From contig NZ_JAABOK010000007.1 of the NCBI RefSeq assembly GCF_009928525.1, positions 62,001-126,000 on the forward strand: a stretch of 64,000 nt of DNA. Reading direction: 5' to 3'. The notes under the pieces are model-generated. The model was given only the letters and a program-made list of their open reading frames with translations. It ran no database searches and had not been told where the DNA came from. The DNA comes from Chitinophaga solisilvae (GTDB lineage: Bacteria; Bacteroidota; Bacteroidia; Chitinophagales; Chitinophagaceae). Below, piece by piece: positions 1-9,076 of this stretch (its first letter is position 1; every line of letters begins with the position of its first letter). A program made the translations under genes and the position numbers.

Positions 1-2473
1 TGTATTCGTCCTTGGCATCGCGGATTTTGGATGCCTCGTAGCCAAACAGGGCCGTACGGAGGGTTCCACCGATCTGACGGGTAGAGATACCTTCATTATT
101 GGCGCGTTCGCGGTCAATGCTCACCACTATCTCCGGCTTGTTTGCTTCAAAATCGCTCTTCAGCTCTTCCACCCCGCCGATATGCAGTGAATCCAGGTAA
201 CGTTTAAGCCTGAACGAAGAACTGGTCAGCTCATCAAAATTATCGCCGGTGATTTCAATGTTGATCGGCTTACCGGTCGGAGGGCCGCCCTGTTCCTGCT
301 CTACCGTTACATTGGTGCCTGGAATACCTTTTACCACATTACGGATTTTGTCGAGGTACTGTACGGTTGACTGCCCGTTTCTCGCGCCGAATTCCACGAA
401 AGCCACGGTCACCTTACCTTTCTGCGGCTGTACGCTCATATCCATCTGGGAAGGATCGCCGGCGCCTTTGGCCACATTGGAGATGATAGACTCCACAATC
501 GGATTGTTGGCGCCTACCACTTTGGTGATGCGGTCTTCCACAATATGCGTAATAGAATCCGTATACTTCTGGTCGGTACCATTCGGTAATTCTATATAGG
601 CATAGATGAAGTTAGGATCGGCCTGCGGGAAGAACACCACTTTCGGATTACGGATGCCGGTGAGTATGATACTGAATACCAGCAGTGCGAAAGTAGCCAC
701 CAGGATCCATACCGGACGCCATCCTACCAGGCACCATTTCAGGATCTGTTTGTAACGCTCCTGTACTTTAGGCCAGAAGCCATGCTGGAAGCGGCGTGCC
801 ACGCCACCCAGCCAGAAGCGTTCCAGCACAATCATCAGGTACAGGAAAACGACAAAGTTACCTACGCCTACGCTGCCGTTGAGATATCCTATCAGCGCCA
901 GCAATGCAAATACGCCGGTAAGGATTTTGAACTTCTTATTGAATGTTGGTTTGGGATGATGTTCTCCTTCATGCCTATCCATGAAATCCACGGCAAACAC
1001 CGGATTGATGATATAGGCTACCAGCAGGGATGCACCCAGGGTGGTAATCAGTGTCACCGGCAGGAAGAACATGAATTTACCAATAACGCCGGGCCAGAAT
1101 AACAGCGGTACAAACGGCGCCAATACCGTCAGGGTTCCTGACAATACCGGTAAAAACACCTCTCCCGCCGCTATCTTGGCGGCTTTTACTATACCCAGGT
1201 CTTTTCTTTCATTAAAAATACGATGCACGTTCTCAATTACCACAATCGCGTCATCTACCACAATACCCAGTGCCAGCAGGAAGGAGAACAGCACCATCAT
1301 GTTCAGCGTGAAGCCGTACATCGGCATCAGGAGGAATGCGATGAACATTGAAATAGGTACGGACAGGGCCACGAATATGGCGTTTACCGCACCCATGAAG
1401 AACATCAGGATAAGGGTTACGAGAATGAAACCGATGATAATGGTGTTAATCAGGTCGTGCAGCGTAACGCGGGTGGATTTAGACTGATCCGCAGTGATGG
1501 TGACATTGAGCCCTTTCGGAAAATAGTTGGCTTTCATGTCTTTGGTAATCTCCTGAATTTTATCAGAAGCATCGATCAGGTTTTTACCACTTTGCTTGAT
1601 GACGTTCAGCGTGATTACGTTTTTACCGGCCAGGCGCGCATAGCTTTCCTGCTCCAGGAATCCATCCACAACATTGGCAATATCTTTCAGGTAAACGACT
1701 GCACCAGACTGTCCGCGTACAATAATATTGCCGATGCGTGCAGGATCCTTGTATTCGCCTTTTACGCTGAGGGTCCGTTTCTGGCCGTCCATGGAAACAA
1801 GTCCTCCGGAGATGGTGATGTTTTCTCCCTGGATGGCGCCGATCAGGTCTTCGAAGCTGATCTTGGCAGCGTCCATTTTATACTTGTCCACGTTGATCTG
1901 GATTTCGCGTTCCAGTTCACCGACGAGGTCTACGCGGGTAATTTCGTTGAGCGCCTCAATACGGTCTTTCATATCATCTGCATAACGTTTCAGTGTCTGC
2001 AGGTCGAAATCGCCGGAGAGGTTTACGTTCATGATAGGAATCTGGGACACGTCGATTTTAATGATCTGCGGTTCCTGTGTCAGGTCTTTCGGCAGATCTT
2101 TCTTGGCATCGTCCACTTTTTCCCTCACCTGCTGGCGGGCAGCTTCAATATCTTCATTGGCATTGAACTCGATGGTGATGGCAGAGAAATCCTGCATGGA
2201 GGTACTCTTGATTTTCTTCACCCCGGAGATGCCGTTGAGTTGTTTTTCTATGGGTTTGGTTACCAGTGTTTCCATATCTTCCGGAGAGGTACCCGCATAG
2301 ATGGTATTGATATAGAACTGCGGGAAAACCACTTCCGGGAATTGTTCCTTGGGAAGGCTGATATAGGAAAGGATACCTGCCAGCGCAATGATAATGGTAG
2401 CCACATAGATGCTGACCTTATTATCAATGGCCCAGCTGGTAGGCCTGAATTCTTTATTGAGATTGTCTTGCAT
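1..2473 (-). CDS. RND efflux pump permease (AcrB-type), partial
   Basis: Inner-membrane proton-driven resistance-nodulation-division pump subunit. Reading the minus strand from the ATG at 2473 gives a protein beginning MQDNLNKEFRPTSWAIDNK with a first membrane helix near residues 20-40, a porter domain (residues about 45-330), then a block of helices including the GIVVDDAIVVIENVHR region that is the conserved proton-relay helix of the family. About 824 codons are present and the frame stays open to the window edge, so the last fifth of a typical 1,020-1,060 aa protein is missing. It is the last visible gene of a TetR-TolC-adaptor-pump operon, 23 bp after the adaptor. The substrate cannot be read from sequence. 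Confidence 0.93.
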   Translation of the reverse strand, partial: MQDNLNKEFRPTSWAIDNKVSIYVATIIIALAGILSYISLPKEQFPEVVFPQFYINTIYAGTSPEDMETLVTKPIEKQLNGISGVKKIKSTSMQDFSAITIEFNANEDIEAARQQVREKVDDAKKDLPKDLTQEPQIIKIDVSQIPIMNVNLSGDFDLQTLKRYADDMKDRIEALNEITRVDLVGELEREIQINVDKYKMDAAKISFEDLIGAIQGENITISGGLVSMDGQKRTLSVKGEYKDPARIGNIIVRGQSGAVVYLKDIANVVDGFLEQESYARLAGKNVITLNVIKQSGKNLIDASDKIQEITKDMKANYFPKGLNVTITADQSKSTRVTLHDLINTIIIGFILVTLILMFFMGAVNAIFVALSVPISMFIAFLLMPMYGFTLNMMVLFSFLLALGIVVDDAIVVIENVHRIFNERKDLGIVKAAKIAAGEVFLPVLSGTLTVLAPFVPLLFWPGVIGKFMFFLPVTLITTLGASLLVAYIINPVFAVDFMDRHEGEHHPKPTFNKKFKILTGVFALLALIGYLNGSVGVGNFVVFLYLMIVLERFWLGGVARRFQHGFWPKVQERYKQILKWCLVGWRPVWILVATFALLVFSIILTGIRNPKVVFFPQADPNFIYAYIELPNGTDQKYTDSITHIVEDRITKVVGANNPIVESIISNVAKGAGDPSQMDMSVQPQKGKVTVAFVEFGARNGQSTVQYLDKIRNVVKGIPGTNVTVEQEQGGPPTGKPINIEITGDNFDELTSSSFRLKRYLDSLHIGGVEELKSDFEANKPEIVVSIDRERANNEGISTRQIGGTLRTALFGYEASKIRDAKDEY

Positions 2474-2496
2474 AAAAATCGCTTTTAGCTAACCGC

Positions 2497-3615
2497 TTAT
2501 AATTTGATCAGGTCATTGTCGTTCAGCCCCTGGAATCCGGTAGTGATGATCTTATCACCTTTATTCAGGCCGCTTTTGATTTCCGCCTTATCGTTGTAGG
2601 TGCGGCCCATTTCGATGGTTTTGCGCATGGAAGCGAGTTTGCCATCTTTAGTGGGTTGTGCCACCATCACGTAGGGTTTACCGGAGGAATACTGGATAAC
2701 GTTCACCGGGATTACTACAGCATTAGAAGCGGAGTAATCTACGATTTTGATATGCGCGATCATATTAGGACGCAGGGCATTGTCCGGTTTCAGCGGCACT
2801 TCAATTTTGATGGTGCGGCTGAGCGGGTCGATAGTTCTGGAAGCGAAGCTGATGCTGGTATTGATTTCGCGCTTGATATCCGGGAAGGCAATCACCACGC
2901 GGTCGCCTGTTTTCACCAGTCCGGCGTAGGTTTCAGCTACGTTGGCCGTTACTTTCAGGTTGTTGGCGTTTACTACGCGGAAAGCGGGATTACCGGGAGC
3001 GGCGTTATCGCCTACTTTGGCAATAACCGCATCTACAGAGCCGGATATCGGAGCAATGATGCGGGTCTGATCCATCTGGTCCTTCAATGTAGCCATTTTC
3101 CTTTCGAGGGATTCTTTCTGGTTTTTGGCATTTAGATATTGTACTTCAGAACCAATTTTTTGCGCCCAGAGGTTCTTCTGCTTTTCGAAGAGGGTATTGG
3201 CGAGGTCCATCTGGGTGCGGAGTTCGGCCATATTGGCTTTCAGCACCTGATCGTCTACCTGAGCAAGCGTCTGGCCTTTAGCTACGTTCTGGCCTTCTCT
3301 GACGAGGATAGCAGTGATGACACCGGGAACGCGGGCAGAAACGTTTACGTTTTCGCGGGCGTCTACGCTGCCCTGTACATCGATATAGTGTTCAAATACG
3401 GATTCAGTTACTTCGGCTACCGTTACATCCTTCATTCTGGCTACAGAGTCGGCGGCGCCTTTAACGCCCACTTCTTTTTCGAGGGCAGCGATTTTTTCTT
3501 CCAGGGCAGTTTTGTCCTGTTTAAGTTTTGCCAGTTGTGCTTCTTTGTTGCCACCACCGCCGCAGGCCGCCAGTAATACAGTAATTGCAGGGATGATGAA
3601 ATATTTTCTGTTCAT
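2497..3615 (-). CDS. RND efflux periplasmic adaptor (HlyD/AcrA family) lipoprotein
   Basis: Membrane fusion protein that bridges the inner-membrane pump and the TolC channel in the periplasm. 372 aa. The N-terminus has a lipoprotein signal ending LLAACGGGG, so the mature protein is expected to be lipid-anchored at Cys18. A coiled segment (KLKQDKTALEEKIAALEKE, about residues 31-50) is followed by a biotinyl-lipoyl-like half (VREGQNVAKGQTLAQVDD), a helical hairpin (about 105-165), the second lipoyl half (IIAPISGSVDAV) and beta-barrel domains, the standard order for AcrA/MexA proteins. It lies between the outer-membrane channel gene and the RND gene in one minus-strand operon. Confidence 0.93.
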   Translation of the reverse strand: MNRKYFIIPAITVLLAACGGGGNKEAQLAKLKQDKTALEEKIAALEKEVGVKGAADSVARMKDVTVAEVTESVFEHYIDVQGSVDARENVNVSARVPGVITAILVREGQNVAKGQTLAQVDDQVLKANMAELRTQMDLANTLFEKQKNLWAQKIGSEVQYLNAKNQKESLERKMATLKDQMDQTRIIAPISGSVDAVIAKVGDNAAPGNPAFRVVNANNLKVTANVAETYAGLVKTGDRVVIAFPDIKREINTSISFASRTIDPLSRTIKIEVPLKPDNALRPNMIAHIKIVDYSASNAVVIPVNVIQYSSGKPYVMVAQPTKDGKLASMRKTIEMGRTYNDKAEIKSGLNKGDKIITTGFQGLNDNDLIKL

Positions 3616-3654
3616 ATAGTTAGTAGTGAAAGGTGAATGGAAATTTGATGAACA

Positions 3655-5013
3655 CTATAATTTGCCGTACGATTTCAACAGATCTATTTTCGCTACAACA
3701 GCATTGTACAGTGCGGTGAAATAATTATTCTGGGCAGTGAGCAGGTCGTTTTCCGCGGTAGACATTTCCACGCTGGAACCTACGCCTTCCCTGTATTTGA
3801 TCTGGGTGAGGCTATGTACGTCTTCTGCCAGTTTCATATTTTTCTCCTGTGCTTCCAGGTTCAGTACGTTGTTTCTGAAGGTGGAGGCAGACTGTTCTCT
3901 TTCCAGGTCGATGCCGAGTTTGGCATTTTCTATCGCCACTTCATTTTTCTTCACGTTGAGCATTGCCTGGTCTACCTGGCGTCTGCGCTGCAGCCCGCTG
4001 AAGATGGGTACAGAGAGATTGAGGCCGGTGTTCAGATAACCGTAGTAGCTCTGGCTCTGCAGGTAATCGAATTTATCGCTTCCGCGCATCGCACCTGTGG
4101 CTACAAAGAGCTGCAGGGAGGGCAGGCCTTTCAGTTTATATCTTTTCAGGTCGAATTCGTTGGCGGCTTTCTGTGTTTGCAGTAAGCGGTATTCCACGCG
4201 TTGAGAGTAATCAAATTTATCCAGGTCCAGTGTACCGGCTACAATTTCAGCAGTGCTGAGTGTATCCGTTAACGTTACAGGCTGTTTAATGGGCATGCCT
4301 ATCTGGTATTTGAGGGAGGCGTATCCCAGTTCAATCAGGTTGCGGAGTTTGGTTTGTTCCGTCTGCAGGTTGGTAAATTGTACCACCAGCCTGTCTACAT
4401 CCAGTTTCTCCACGAGACCGTTTTTATAGGTTTCTTTTGTATCTGCCAGAATCTTTTCCAGGGTGGCGATGTTATTGGAAAGGATTCTGAGTGCTTTTTC
4501 GGCGGAGAGTACATTGTAGTAAGCCTTGTACACGTTGGCCTTTACATCTATTTCGGATTTGGTGACGCCCTGGGATACCAGTGCTTCCAGGGTTTTACGG
4601 GCCTGCAGCGCTACGAGTACGCTGGGATCGAAGAGGGTTTGGGTGAGTCTTACTTCGCCCTGCAGGTTATGTGGTAACTGGAAGGAGATCACGGCGAAGG
4701 AATCACGTCCGCCACCGAAGTTCTTCATGTTAAACATTTGTTTCTGCAGGATAGGGTTGTATTGATACATACCTGTTCCGGCGATGGTAGGGAGGGCCAT
4801 TCCGCTTACTTCCTTGTTTTTGGCCAGTTGAATAAGCTCATCCAGTTTGGCGGTTTTTATGGAGGACTGGTTAGCCAGTGCATAGTCCACCGCTTCTTTG
4901 GCAGACAGGCGCTGGGGCTCCTGTGAGGCCGTCTGCTGTGCGCTGACGGCGGTTGCCAATGAAAGCAGCCACACCATTAAAGCCATGCCGGTGAGCCTTT
5001 TGATTAGTTGCAT
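3655..5013 (-). CDS. TolC-family outer-membrane efflux channel
   Basis: Outer-membrane channel of the tripartite pump. An upstream in-frame start at 5052 would overlap the end of the TetR gene, so I choose ATG 5013, which gives MQLIKRLTGMALMVWLL, a good signal peptide ending AVSAQQ, and places the start 4 bp after the TetR stop (5018). The mature protein has two repeats of long amphipathic helices typical of OEP proteins (for example the KEAVDYALANQSSIKTAKL start and the later VEMSTAENDLLTAQNNYF repeat). Length about 452 aa is normal. Co-transcribed with adaptor and RND pump. Confidence 0.92.
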   Translation of the reverse strand: MQLIKRLTGMALMVWLLSLATAVSAQQTASQEPQRLSAKEAVDYALANQSSIKTAKLDELIQLAKNKEVSGMALPTIAGTGMYQYNPILQKQMFNMKNFGGGRDSFAVISFQLPHNLQGEVRLTQTLFDPSVLVALQARKTLEALVSQGVTKSEIDVKANVYKAYYNVLSAEKALRILSNNIATLEKILADTKETYKNGLVEKLDVDRLVVQFTNLQTEQTKLRNLIELGYASLKYQIGMPIKQPVTLTDTLSTAEIVAGTLDLDKFDYSQRVEYRLLQTQKAANEFDLKRYKLKGLPSLQLFVATGAMRGSDKFDYLQSQSYYGYLNTGLNLSVPIFSGLQRRRQVDQAMLNVKKNEVAIENAKLGIDLEREQSASTFRNNVLNLEAQEKNMKLAEDVHSLTQIKYREGVGSSVEMSTAENDLLTAQNNYFTALYNAVVAKIDLLKSYGKL

Positions 5014-5017
5014 AGTA

Positions 5018-5629
5018 TTAGTTGTTTTGCGATAGTTGTTTATATTTTTCAATCAGCTTGTATCCTTTTAAAGAAGCCACTCCATATAAAAAATTCTCCA
5101 ACAATACTCTCTGCACTTTAGTCATATCCGGGTTTCCGGGGAATGCTTCCGGCTGGAAACACAGCATGCATCCGTATACGCGGTACTGTGTCAGTATTCT
5201 GATGTCGAGGTCTTCCCTGTAAAGGCCTTCTCTGATGCCGCGTTCCATGTTTTCGCGGATCATGTTGTGCAGGTAGTTATTCTGATAGTTGATAAATACC
5301 TGATATGCTTTAGCATGAAATTTCTGAAGATCGAGGATGATGACAGGATTCATATTACGCATGCGGCGGTCCAGCATTTCCATAACGAGAAACAGCTCCT
5401 GAATGGCGTCTCCGGATTTCTGTTTATCGGCCTGGCATTCTTCGTTGACCAGGTCAATAAACCGGGTGATGGTATGGAAAACCATATCATCTTTATCCGT
5501 AAAGTGTGCGTAGAGTGTTTTTTTGGAAATGCCCATCCGCTCTGCTATGTCGTCCATAGTTATGGAGCGGGTTCCATACTGGCGGAACAGGCCGAAAGCC
5601 GTGTCCATAATACGTTCCTGTGTTTCCAT
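5018..5629 (-). CDS. TetR/AcrR family transcriptional regulator
   Basis: 203 aa repressor. The N-terminal helix-turn-helix is clear: TRSITMDDIAERMGISKK followed by TLYAHFTDKDDM, the usual TetR recognition helix pattern, at residues about 20-50; the rest is an all-helical ligand-binding domain. It is the first gene of the efflux operon and is transcribed in the same direction as the genes it probably controls, which implies autoregulation. A 9-bp perfect inverted repeat lies 45 bp upstream of the start (5674-5701) and is the likely operator. The ligand is unknown. Confidence 0.93.
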   Translation of the reverse strand: METQERIMDTAFGLFRQYGTRSITMDDIAERMGISKKTLYAHFTDKDDMVFHTITRFIDLVNEECQADKQKSGDAIQELFLVMEMLDRRMRNMNPVIILDLQKFHAKAYQVFINYQNNYLHNMIRENMERGIREGLYREDLDIRILTQYRVYGCMLCFQPEAFPGNPDMTKVQRVLLENFLYGVASLKGYKLIEKYKQLSQNN

Positions 5630-5673
5630 AAGGGTGAATCGTTGATAAAACAGCTTAACGGAGACAAAACTAT

Positions 5674-5701
5674 GGAAACTTTTTAAACTACCAAAGTTTC
5701 C
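5674..5701. promoter_or_regulatory. Probable TetR operator of the efflux operon
   Basis: GGAAACTTT (5674-5682) and AAAGTTTCC (5693-5701) form a perfect 9-bp inverted repeat with a 10-bp spacer, 45 bp upstream of the TetR start codon. Size and symmetry fit a TetR dimer site. That this regulator binds it is inferred from position. Confidence 0.65.
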
Positions 5702-5798
5702 AGTACTATTTTTTTATATGTGGCAACATCGAAAAAGAGGGAGTCGTTTTAATCGCTGAAGGCAGGATGCAGGCATCTGCAATGTGCGGTTATTTGTA

Positions 5799-5806
5799 TA
5801 ATTTTG
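5799..5806 (+). promoter_or_regulatory. Bacteroidota -7 promoter element before DUF502 gene
   Basis: TAATTTTG matches the TAnnTTTG -7 consensus of the Bacteroidota primary sigma factor and lies about 90 bp ahead of the DUF502 start. No convincing -33 TTTG box is visible at the usual distance, so support is partial. Confidence 0.4.
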
Positions 5807-5895
5807 GCACCGGAACAGAAACCTGATTTATAAAATCCAGCATATGCATCCGGGGAAAGTGCCGGAAAAAGCTGCACATTCACATTACTATTCAC

Positions 5896-6504
5896 ATGTC
5901 GCCGAAACTTAGATTGAAAGTATTTGCATCGCGCCTGTTGCGGTATTTTTTCCAGGGGTTGCTGATACTGGCGCCTATCGGGATTACCGCGTTAACCCTT
6001 TACTGGGCGTTTGTAACGATAGATAACCTTATTCCTAAAGAGCTGATTCCCGAGGATACTTCTTTTAATTTTCTGAAGTACAAGGGCGTGGGGTTTGCGC
6101 TGGTACTGATACTGGTGGTAGGCGTAGGTTACCTCAGTTCCTCCTTTATCATCGGGCGCATCTTTGATCTGTTTGATCATCTGCTGGAGCGCACTCCATT
6201 CATCAAATACATTTATACATCCATTAAAGATGTATTTGATGCGTTTGTCGGAGAAAAGAAAAAATTTGATCACCCTGTGCTGGTGCAGATTTACGGCGTT
6301 GACGTATGGGAGATGGGATTTATCACCCAGCCGGATGTCAGCAACTTCGGCCTGGAAGGCTACATGGCAGTATATGTTCCGCATGCCTACGCCATTACGG
6401 GCAAAGTATTCATGGTACCTAAAGAAAAGGTAAAACCACTGGAGAATATTTCCGCGGGTGAAGCGATGAAGTTTGCCGTGAGCGGAGGTGTTACGAATAT
6501 TTAA
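5896..6504 (+). CDS. DUF502 family membrane protein
   Basis: 202 aa inner-membrane protein. Two hydrophobic helices are visible (about residues 15-40, FFQGLLILAPIGITALTLYW, and 65-90, VGFALVLILVVGVGYLSSSF), followed by the family signature LLERTPFIKYIYTSIKDV and a soluble C-terminal half. The order and the pattern of PIxTxxTLYW plus RxPFxxxIYxxxK are those of DUF502, a family without a well-settled molecular function. It stands alone; its TAA stop forms the outer edge of the first heptad-arm hairpin. Confidence 0.88.
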   Translation: MSPKLRLKVFASRLLRYFFQGLLILAPIGITALTLYWAFVTIDNLIPKELIPEDTSFNFLKYKGVGFALVLILVVGVGYLSSSFIIGRIFDLFDHLLERTPFIKYIYTSIKDVFDAFVGEKKKFDHPVLVQIYGVDVWEMGFITQPDVSNFGLEGYMAVYVPHAYAITGKVFMVPKEKVKPLENISAGEAMKFAVSGGVTNI

Positions 6505-6625
6505 TTACGAATTGCGAATTATGAATTACGAATGAGGAGCGAAGGTTTAAGCGAAGAAGTAAATTCTTTATCCGCTTAAATCTTCGCTCCTCATTCGTAA
6601 TTCGCAATTCGCAATTCGTAATTAA
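6501..6625. repeat. Heptad-arm hairpin, copy 1
   Basis: Inverted repeat with 53-nt arms (6501-6553 and 6573-6625, three mismatches) and a 19-nt loop. The outer arm is a row of heptamers (AATTACG, AATTGCG, AATTATG, AATTACG) ending in AATG; the inner arm holds AGGAGCGAAGG-TTTAAGCG. It fills most of the gap between DUF502 and the next plus-strand gene, and the DUF502 stop codon lies inside its outer edge. Confidence 0.95.
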
Positions 6626-6660
6626 ATTCCTATATTCGTTTAACCCCAAAAACGAACCAT

Positions 6661-7644
6661 ATGTTACCCCGTTGTCTGATACAGATTCCTGTATATTTTA
6701 TATTATTCATATTACTCCGGCATGAAGAAGTACATGCGTGGGGATTTTTTGCGCATCAGCGGATTAACCGGCTGGCGGTGTTTTGCCTGCCGCCGGAGAT
6801 GATGCAGTTATATAAGCCGCAGCTGGAGTACCTGAGTGTACATGCCACGGATCCGGATAAGCGGCGCTATGCGGTAGCTGCGGAGGGAGCGCGGCATTAT
6901 ATCGACATTGATGTATTTGACACGCCGCCTTATCTGCGGATACCGCGCAGATGGCAGGATGCGGTAGAGAAGTATACGGCTGATTCGCTGAACCGTAATG
7001 GTATTTTGCCCTGGCATCTTGAAAAGATGATGGCCGTACTGACGAAAGCATTCCGGGAGCGGGACCAGCACCGCATCTTACAGATATCGGCTGAAATAGG
7101 CCACTATATTGCAGATGCGCATGTACCGCTGCATGTATGCTCCAATCATAACGGGCAGCTGACAGGGCAGCAGGGTATACATGGCCTCTGGGAATCCAGG
7201 ATACCGGAACTGCTGGCAGACAGGGAATTTGATTACTGGGCCGGCAAAGCCGTGTACATTGCAGACTGGCGGCGGTATGTATGGCAGATTATTACTGCCA
7301 GCGGCCTGGCGGCAGATACGGTGCTGCGGGAAGAAAAGCGGCTTAGCCACGAATGGCAGCCGGCGCAGCGATATGCATGGGAAAGCCGCAACGGCACTCT
7401 TATACGTACTTACGCTGACGGGTATACGAAAGCGTACCGTCATGCAATGGGCGATATGGTTGAACGCCGCATGAAAAACGCCATTGAAGCAGTTGCGGCC
7501 TGTTGGTATACCGCGTGGATGAATGCGGGACAGCCTTCTTTACAAACACTGAATCATACAACCCTTACTGACAGCGAATCGCAGGAGTTTGAACTGTTGC
7601 AAAAGCAATGGATACAAGGCCGTATGCTGGGCCGCCAGGAATAA
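6661..7644 (+). CDS. Zinc-dependent phospholipase C / S1-P1 nuclease-fold protein
   Basis: 327 aa, exported (hydrophobic N-terminus about residues 5-20). The mature chain starts HAWGFFAHQRINRLAVF, where an N-terminal Trp/His region is a zinc ligand in this fold, and carries HYIDIDVFD, then HYIADAHVPLHVCSNHNGQ and GIHGLWESR, the cluster of His/Asp residues that bind the three zinc ions in zinc phospholipase C and S1/P1 nucleases. The arrangement supports a secreted or periplasmic phosphodiesterase; whether it acts on phospholipid or nucleic acid cannot be decided here. No operon partners. Confidence 0.8.
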   Translation: MLPRCLIQIPVYFILFILLRHEEVHAWGFFAHQRINRLAVFCLPPEMMQLYKPQLEYLSVHATDPDKRRYAVAAEGARHYIDIDVFDTPPYLRIPRRWQDAVEKYTADSLNRNGILPWHLEKMMAVLTKAFRERDQHRILQISAEIGHYIADAHVPLHVCSNHNGQLTGQQGIHGLWESRIPELLADREFDYWAGKAVYIADWRRYVWQIITASGLAADTVLREEKRLSHEWQPAQRYAWESRNGTLIRTYADGYTKAYRHAMGDMVERRMKNAIEAVAACWYTAWMNAGQPSLQTLNHTTLTDSESQEFELLQKQWIQGRMLGRQE

Positions 7645-7693
7645 AAGCTGCTAAAATATTTAGAGTAATACTAAATATTTACAAAAGATATTT

Positions 7694-7701
7694 TATCTTT
7701 G
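7694..7701 (+). promoter_or_regulatory. Bacteroidota -7 promoter element before serC
   Basis: TATCTTTG is an exact TAnnTTTG match about 135 bp upstream of the serC ATG. The stretch ahead of it is AT-rich, with a TTTA about 18 bp upstream as a weak -33 candidate. Confidence 0.5.
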
Positions 7702-7835
7702 CTCCTACTATCTTTTAACCTATCCTACACCACGCGCCTTACAGGTTTTATACCCGTGCCGTTTTTTTTCCGTTTCCTTAGAAAAACCAAAACAAAGTGG
7801 AAAGATCAAAAAATGAATTTAATCTAGATCGTAAC

Positions 7836-8906
7836 ATGAAGGTGCATAATTTTAACGCAGGTCCTTCTGTATTACCCAACGAGGTGCTATACAAAGCCAG
7901 TAAAGCCCTGATCGATTTTGAAGGATCGGGGATGTCTATACTGGAAATAGGCCACAGAACAGAACCGTTTATGGCGGTGATGGATGAGGCACGCAGCCTG
8001 GTGAGGGAACTGATGCAGCTTGATGACGACTTTGAGGTGCTCTACTTGCATGGCGGCGCTACCACGCAGTTTATGCAGGTGCCGATGAATCTGCTGGAAA
8101 GCAGTGAAACAGCGGCATACGTAGATACCGGCGTTTGGTCCAATAAGGCCATCAAGGAAGCGAAGTTGTTTGGCTTCGTAGACGTAGTAGCCAGTTCAAA
8201 AGATAGCAACTACAACCACATCCCAAAACAGTTCACTATCCCCCAACAGGCAAGTTACCTCCACATCACCACCAACAATACCATCTATGGTACACAGTGG
8301 CATATGACCCCGGTAACAGATGTTCCCCTGATTGCTGACATGAGCAGCGATATCATGAGCCGCAGCATGGATTTCAACAAATACTCGCTCATCTATGCAG
8401 GCGTACAGAAAAATATGGGCGCCGCCGGCGCTACCATGGTAGCCGTACGTAAAAGCATGCTGGGTAAAGTAACCCGCAAAATCCCGTCTATACTGGATTA
8501 CAAAAATCATATAGACAACGGCTCCATGCTGAATACCCCTCCCGTATTCGCAGTATATATCTCCATGCTCACCCTTCGCTGGCTGAAAGAGCAGGGCGGT
8601 ATTCCTGCCATCGAAAAAATCAATGATAAAAAAGCAGCACTCCTCTACGACGAAATTGACCACAACCCGCTGTTCCGCGGTACCGTTGCCAAAGAAGACC
8701 GTAGCAAAATGAACGCCTGCTTTATCATGGATAAACCGGAAATGGAAGATGAATTCCTGAAATTCTGCAAAAAAGAAGATATCGTTGGCATCAAAGGCCA
8801 CCGCTTATCCGGCGGATTCCGCGTATCCATGTACAACGCATTACCCTACGAGAGCGTAGAAGTAATGGTGGAAGCCATGAAATACTTCTCTCTGAAAAAA
8901 GCATAA
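7836..8906 (+). CDS. serC: Phosphoserine aminotransferase
   Basis: PLP-dependent enzyme that converts 3-phosphohydroxypyruvate and glutamate to phosphoserine in serine biosynthesis, and acts in pyridoxal phosphate synthesis in some bacteria. I choose ATG 7836 (MKVHNFNAGPSVLPNEVLY) rather than a GTG 13 codons upstream because the FNAGPxxLP motif is always at the N-terminus. Other signatures are LHGGATTQFMQVPMNL and YAGVQKNMGAAG, where the Lys is the PLP Schiff-base residue. About 356 aa, normal length. In many Bacteroidota serC is followed by serA and a DUF1015 gene; here DUF1015 follows directly and serA is not in the window. Confidence 0.95.
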   Translation: MKVHNFNAGPSVLPNEVLYKASKALIDFEGSGMSILEIGHRTEPFMAVMDEARSLVRELMQLDDDFEVLYLHGGATTQFMQVPMNLLESSETAAYVDTGVWSNKAIKEAKLFGFVDVVASSKDSNYNHIPKQFTIPQQASYLHITTNNTIYGTQWHMTPVTDVPLIADMSSDIMSRSMDFNKYSLIYAGVQKNMGAAGATMVAVRKSMLGKVTRKIPSILDYKNHIDNGSMLNTPPVFAVYISMLTLRWLKEQGGIPAIEKINDKKAALLYDEIDHNPLFRGTVAKEDRSKMNACFIMDKPEMEDEFLKFCKKEDIVGIKGHRLSGGFRVSMYNALPYESVEVMVEAMKYFSLKKA

Positions 8907-8914
8907 ATAACAGC

Positions 8915-9034
8915 AATTACGAATTGCGAATTACGCATTACAAATGTGTTACGAAGATATGAGCGCAGTATGACTTCAGCATCTGCCTATATCTTCGCAC
9001 CACATTTGTAATCCGTAATTTGTAATTCGTAATT
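8915..9034. repeat. Heptad-arm hairpin, copy 2 (diverged)
   Basis: Inverted repeat of about 50-nt arms between serC and the DUF1015 gene. The heptads are less regular (AATTACG, AATTGCG, AATTACG, CATTACA) and several mismatches separate the arms, but the ACGAAGATAT / ATATCTTCGC core is present. It begins 8 bp after the serC stop. Confidence 0.88.
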
Positions 9035-9076
9035 CTTTTTCAGTACTTTTATAACCTCACCTACATACCAAGCATC

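Noticed and set aside
1457..2488. 343-codon open frame antisense to the RND pump
   Set aside because: Opposite a clear RND gene; no motif in the translated product.
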